A DNA stretch of 64,000 nucleotides, from NCBI GenBank assembly GCA_950295325.1, contig OX485803.1:55009554-55073553 (forward strand), in the 5' to 3' direction. The DNA is from Polytrichum commune. Taxonomy: Eukaryota > Streptophyta > Polytrichopsida > Polytrichales > Polytrichaceae. The translations under genes were made by a program, and so were the position numbers. Position 1 is the first letter of the stretch, and each line of letters begins with the position of its first letter. The notes under the pieces are model-generated. The model did no database searches. It saw only the letters and a program-made list of their open reading frames with translations, and was not told where the DNA came from. This document shows positions 59,988-64,000 of this stretch, piece after piece.

Positions 59988-60074
59988 AAATTTATAGGTG
60001 GCATTGGCATCGTTGACGCAGGGGGACGTTGGTTGACGCTGTGATTTGATTCGATCCGATTCGATTTGGATGTG

Positions 60075-62212
60075 ATGGAAGTGATGGCGGCAACGAGGAA
60101 TTTGGCATCGGTGCACGGGGGTTTGGTGTCGGTGTCATCGGGGGCGTGCTGCTCCGGGAAGTCGGCTGCAGGCGTGGCTATGGCTATGGCGTCGCCATTC
60201 TTCGGGTCAGGGCTGATGCAAGGGCCGTCCGTGGGAGTGAGGACGAAGGAGAGGAGGCTGGTCACGGTGTCCGCGGCCATGGATAGCGTAAAGACGGTCC
60301 CGTATGCAAGCTACGCAGTACCTCTGGAATCGTCGAATTCATTCATCACCCGACCGTTGGCAGAAATTTTGCGTGACATGAACAAGCGGGTGCCGGACAA
60401 GGTGCTCAAGACGAGGACGGACGAGGGCGTGACAATGAAGTACATTCCATGGTAAGTATTCCTCGGATTTGGACCCTCCAGTATTGCTTGGTGAATCCGA
60501 CGCGGTTGTTTGATGGCTTAATATTGCACGACCCATTGGACATGCAACATCCCGAAGCACATGTGGATGCACTGACCGGCCTGTCACATTGTATGGCTTC
60601 AACATCGCATGACGTATTGGACATGCAACATCCCCCACATATTGGATCCACTAACTGGCCCATTCACATGATAGTGAAGGAGGTGAAGAATTGCAGATTA
60701 TCACCATGCCAGGGTCGGCAACTGTAGAAGCTCATGTACACAGTTGCTGATACTCGCATTGCCATGCTCGATAAGGGCTGATTAATGCACATCCAAGAAT
60801 GTGGGTATGTGAGGATGTTAGTCGAAGTTATCGGTAATATTACTGGAAGCTTCAGAGTTTGTGAACGGTTCCTCTTGGCAAGAAACTTGTCATTGTCTCT
60901 GCTGCATTACATGTCGAACACTTGGGTATCCCCTTCGCTACCACGGGGGGTTTCGTCGAGCTTCTCAGCCCTAAAGCATCGACAATCTTCGAGAATGCCA
61001 GTGATCAACCTTTTCATGCAGAAATCACATAAAACAATATACAAGCAGAAGATTGAGTCGCAGAGATTCCCGATCTCCTGATAAGGACAAACAACCTACA
61101 ATCCCACAAGTTTATTCATCAGTTAGTTTCTGTGCTGCGAATATGTGTAAACTTCCAGCTTCTTGCCCGTTTTACTCTCTTTCAATATCTGCACCTTTTG
61201 GATGATTCTAATGACTATGGCGGTGTACAGTGCGAGTGAAACTGGATAAGCTCTTCAAATCTAAAAGCAGTATCAATATCTAACAAATCTAAGCTTGCTT
61301 AACACCGACGACCGTCCTCCATGCGATGAGACATGCTTGTAATTGGATATTTCTGCCTACATTTGGCCATACATATAGACTTGCTTTTGCACGGGTTTCT
61401 CATGTATTCTGCCTCTTCTCTTCTTCAGGTATCATGCCAACAGGATGCTGAGCTTCTATGCACCAGGTTTGTTGCAGTTTCTTTCTGTCTGTTGTCATTG
61501 TACGATTCATTTGTAGGTTACCAATAAATCTACAGTTTCTGCAAAGTTAGTCATCAAAGTAATCCAGCAAATCTGCAAACCTTGCCAACTAGGGAAGAGT
61601 GCTCAGCAGTGATGTTTTTTATCAACATATCCTAAGGCCACTATGAAAAACATATTAGGTTAAACATGCGGTAGTAGTGTACTAGGATAACGTGACCCAT
61701 GAGACTGTACCTACGGTTTATCTCTGTGGGTACAGGTTGGAGTGGGGAGGTTCGGAGCATCGTGTTTTCTTCTGACGGTACAACGGTGTCTGTGGTTTAT
61801 CGTGTGACCATAAAGGGCTCTGACGGAGAGGTAGCGTGGCCTCATCATTCCTCCTTTTTTTGCTCTGAAGGATTCATTGTCACCTAATTTTTGTACACTG
61901 ACCCTGACACTTAATCATGCGATTCGTTTGTACCCAATGCATGTGTGTAGATTTGGTGGCGGTTATTTTCTCTTTCAGTATTGTTCATACCTTGTGAAAA
62001 TCTTACGGTTCACTCCAGTTGAGTGTATTCAGAGCGACAATGATGAATGTTGAGGATGATTGCAGGCATGGCGGGAATCAACAGGGACAGCATCAACGGC
62101 AGACACTCAATTTGGAGATCCAGTTCAAAAGGCTGAAGGCATGGCCTTCCGCAGGGCATGTGCTCGATTTGGACTCGGCTTATACCTTTACCACGAGGAT
62201 GAGGTTTTGTAG
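60075..62212 (+). CDS. RAD52: Organellar RAD52-like DNA-binding protein (4 exons)
   Basis: Exons: 60075-60451, 61429-61466, 61736-61830 and 62066-62212, with phases 2, 1, 0 and GT-AG ends, giving 218 residues. The core matches plant RAD52-1/RAD52-2 (ODB1/ODB2): YASYAVPLES, ITRPLAEILRDMNKRVPDKV, IPWYHANRMLSFYAPGWSGEV, VVYRVTIKGSDGE, ESTGTAS and a C-terminus of RRACARFGLGLYLYHED. The first ~75 residues are Ala/Ser/Val-rich and end RRLVTVSAAMD, a plastid-type transit peptide. These proteins bind single-stranded DNA and promote annealing and recombination-dependent repair in organelles (ODB2 also affects plastid splicing). Start chosen at the first in-frame ATG (60075); 60084 is also possible. 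The usual His in GEAHRE is a Trp here (GEAWRE), at the exon 3/4 join. Plant RAD52 lacks the yeast/human C-terminal RAD51-binding region, as here. Confidence 0.92.
60512..60671. repeat. 80-bp tandem duplication in RAD52-like intron 1
   Basis: Unit 1 (60512-60591) and unit 2 (60592-60671) share ATTGGACATGCAACATCCC, (G/T)ATGGCTT.A and CACTGACCGGCC/CACTAACTGGCC. They are moderately diverged. Confidence 0.8.
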
Positions 62213-64000
62213 AATACGGCATTGTCTTGTTAATATGTAGTTATGACCCACATTTCGAAGGTCTGATGATTGCAATACGTGTTCTTGTTAGGAGAAGGCG
62301 ATTGATTATTATAGGAGGCGCATTGGTTTGTGCAATAGTCACTAGTTTAGAATTGCTGGAGAGGGTGCTAAAGCCTTCTGTCAACTTGATGAGTCTCAAC
62401 GTTCATGTTGGTTGAGCTGGGAGGACACATTTGCGTGCTCTTCAATGCAGCCCCTCTCTTGCTCCACATCCTGAGCTTAGTGAGGTACAGAATTAAAGAT
62501 GGAAATCAAGCAGCAGCATATGTTGCCATTATCTCTGGTGATGGACGTGATGGCTTCTGAGTTGACCTCCACAAGGCAAGTGTTGATGGTAAATGAATCA
62601 GGGCCTTCCGCATTCATATCTGAAGTGGCACTTTGAAGCACACGACCATGAGTGTATAAGATGTCACTGCGTGTTGTCGAGTTGCCCCATGTGAAGGGAA
62701 GTTCGCTCTTGTTAACCCTGCTCATCCTCCATTGACTCCCTCAGATTTTTAGTTTGCCTTAGAAACATTGAATGTCTTGGAAGTGAACCTGTGATTTTCT
62801 AGGTTTACTTTGAGCTGCACATACAAGTACTTGTTCTACGTTCCTCTTGAAATTCCTCTTCTTTAGATTGTGCTGAATTGCATGGGATTGTGCTTGAGAG
62901 TGGTACATTTTCCTCCAGCATGAAGCACAAATCATGTTCAGGGACTTGGCAATGGCCTGTGTGTTTAAGATTTAAGTACATTTTTGGTACGTCAGATAAG
63001 TGTTTAACCCCTAAATGCTCAAGCCTTCACATTCCATTTTCGGGCACTTCTAGCACCAATGCTAAAAATTTCTGTTATGTAGCCGAATAGAATTTGTTTT
63101 CTTCAAGTCCAACCATACGGATGTGAACTAGACTACCATATATTCTTGTTATGAAAATTTGAAGTCGATCGGACCATATTTGCTAGGTCAGATTAACATA
63201 TGAGCAGGGAATTCATCTGGGGGGCAGCTAGAGAAAACTCTGATTTTTTTGTTGTTTCATGACAATTTTGATCATGCCACACATCTTAGAAAGTTGTCCT
63301 CTTTGTCATAATATGTTATGTGGATGAAAAATTAGCTACTCCCAAAATTTAGGTTTTCTTTAGCAAATTTAGATGAAGTCCGTCACCCTTGAAGTTGGAG
63401 GGGTCACATGAGGTCATTTAGGGAGGTTTCCCCTTTTTCATGGAGCAAGCGACCTGTGCACTAAGTTTTTTCCAAATCCATCCAGTCAAGTTGTGCACAA
63501 ACATCATGTTGTCCTAATGAAAAAACCCCACCCATATTGGGCATCATATGTGAAGATATTGGCGCTTAAATTTGGCTCCCACATTTGGGCAACACATGGA
63601 ACCACCTCCCAAAACAAGCATTGCCAACCTAACAAAAAATCCTACATGCTTTGGAGTATGAGGATTATATATGTAATTTTGGCCCACATGGTAGTGGGAA
63701 CCACCCTACACTAGTAGACACCTTTCCATCCATGTAGATTGCCACCTAATGGGTCGCAAACCCTAGTAAAATATTAGATAGCGACTTGTTTCGAATCTAT
63801 AGAGCATTTTAGGGTTAACGTGACGAGCCTACGAGTGCCATGTGTGAGCTTAGTGTGTTGAGTCTTTGAAAGCCTACGAATGAAAATTCTCATTGTTGCA
63901 TTTGAGGAGGATTTGAGGAAATTGTATCAATACTTTTCCATGCGTGCATGTGCTGCCACCCATGAGATGAAGTGTTGCATTGGTACCTTGTTACATGAAC
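62213..64000. other. 3' flank of RAD52-like gene, no supported gene
   Basis: The first few hundred bases must include the RAD52-like 3' UTR. A 62-codon frame right behind the stop (62227-62415) vaguely resembles the Alba fold but has no ATG start or splice partner. Beyond that I see only AT-rich non-coding DNA. Confidence 0.45.

Larger units (their letters stand above)
54876..60074. other. 5.2-kb intergenic region, no gene seen
   Basis: The first ~250 bp are the eS24 3' flank. The rest is AT-rich with short meaningless frames, plus family E (56110-56345, inverted) and family D (58545-58835). From about 58840 it becomes GC-richer, and a tandem duplication (59625-59987) lies directly upstream of the RAD52-like gene. 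Confidence 0.55.

Noticed and set aside
9063-62212. Functional cluster of organelle genes (helicase, DHQ synthase, RAD52)
   Set aside because: They are far apart, on different strands, and belong to unrelated processes; plastid-targeted genes are common in plant nuclear DNA, so proximity is not evidence.
1-64000. LTR retrotransposon, LINE, Polinton or viral remnants
   Set aside because: I saw no reverse transcriptase, integrase, gag or capsid motifs in any listed frame, and no pair of long terminal direct repeats.

Overview
The window is nuclear DNA of a land plant. Its genes are split by GT-AG introns (one GC-AG). Several encode plant-type organelle proteins: an ISE2-type chloroplast DExH helicase, a plastid-type 3-dehydroquinate synthase and an organellar RAD52. 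Intergenic DNA is AT-rich and full of short non-autonomous DNA transposons. I lean towards a non-seed plant (moss-like), mainly because the FAD oxidase is of a type I associate with fungi and mosses rather than the seed-plant berberine-bridge group. This is an inference; I cannot name the species.

Layout. 1-2.6 kb: repeat-rich intergenic DNA. 2.6-4.6 kb (-): Myb/SANT-like (trihelix) protein of the kind linked to PIF/Harbinger transposons, with a long GC-rich low-complexity tail. 5.66-7.76 kb (+): secreted BBE-like FAD oxidase with an apparent one-base frameshift in a G run, followed by a decayed tandem copy of its own 3' end (7.97-8.32 kb). 9.06-19.67 kb (-): complete 18-exon ISE2-like RNA helicase whose exon phases close exactly to 1,232 codons. 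19.7-28.2 kb: no gene seen, only repeats and MITEs. 28.28-32.0 kb (+): 3-exon DHQ synthase with a 5-copy degenerate tandem array in intron 1 and a MITE in intron 2. 32-39.8 kb: no gene seen. 39.8-49.2 kb (-): divergent membrane-anchored aspartic protease with eroded catalytic motifs and no recognisable last exon; its introns hold a CACTA MITE, a Mutator-like MITE and foldbacks. 49.2-52.7 kb: intergenic. 52.75-54.88 kb (+): 5-exon ribosomal protein eS24. 54.9-60.0 kb: intergenic. 60.08-62.21 kb (+): 4-exon organellar RAD52-like protein. 62.2-64 kb: its 3' flank.

The genes do not form a pathway or cluster; this is an ordinary plant gene neighbourhood. Three of them (helicase, DHQ synthase, RAD52) probably encode organelle-targeted proteins. 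The richest signal is in mobile DNA: at least five dispersed repeat families with two or more copies inside the window, four short elements with target-site duplications, and one nested insertion whose empty site is also present here. I found no LTR element, LINE, rRNA, intact tRNA or CRISPR array, and no convincing previously undescribed system.
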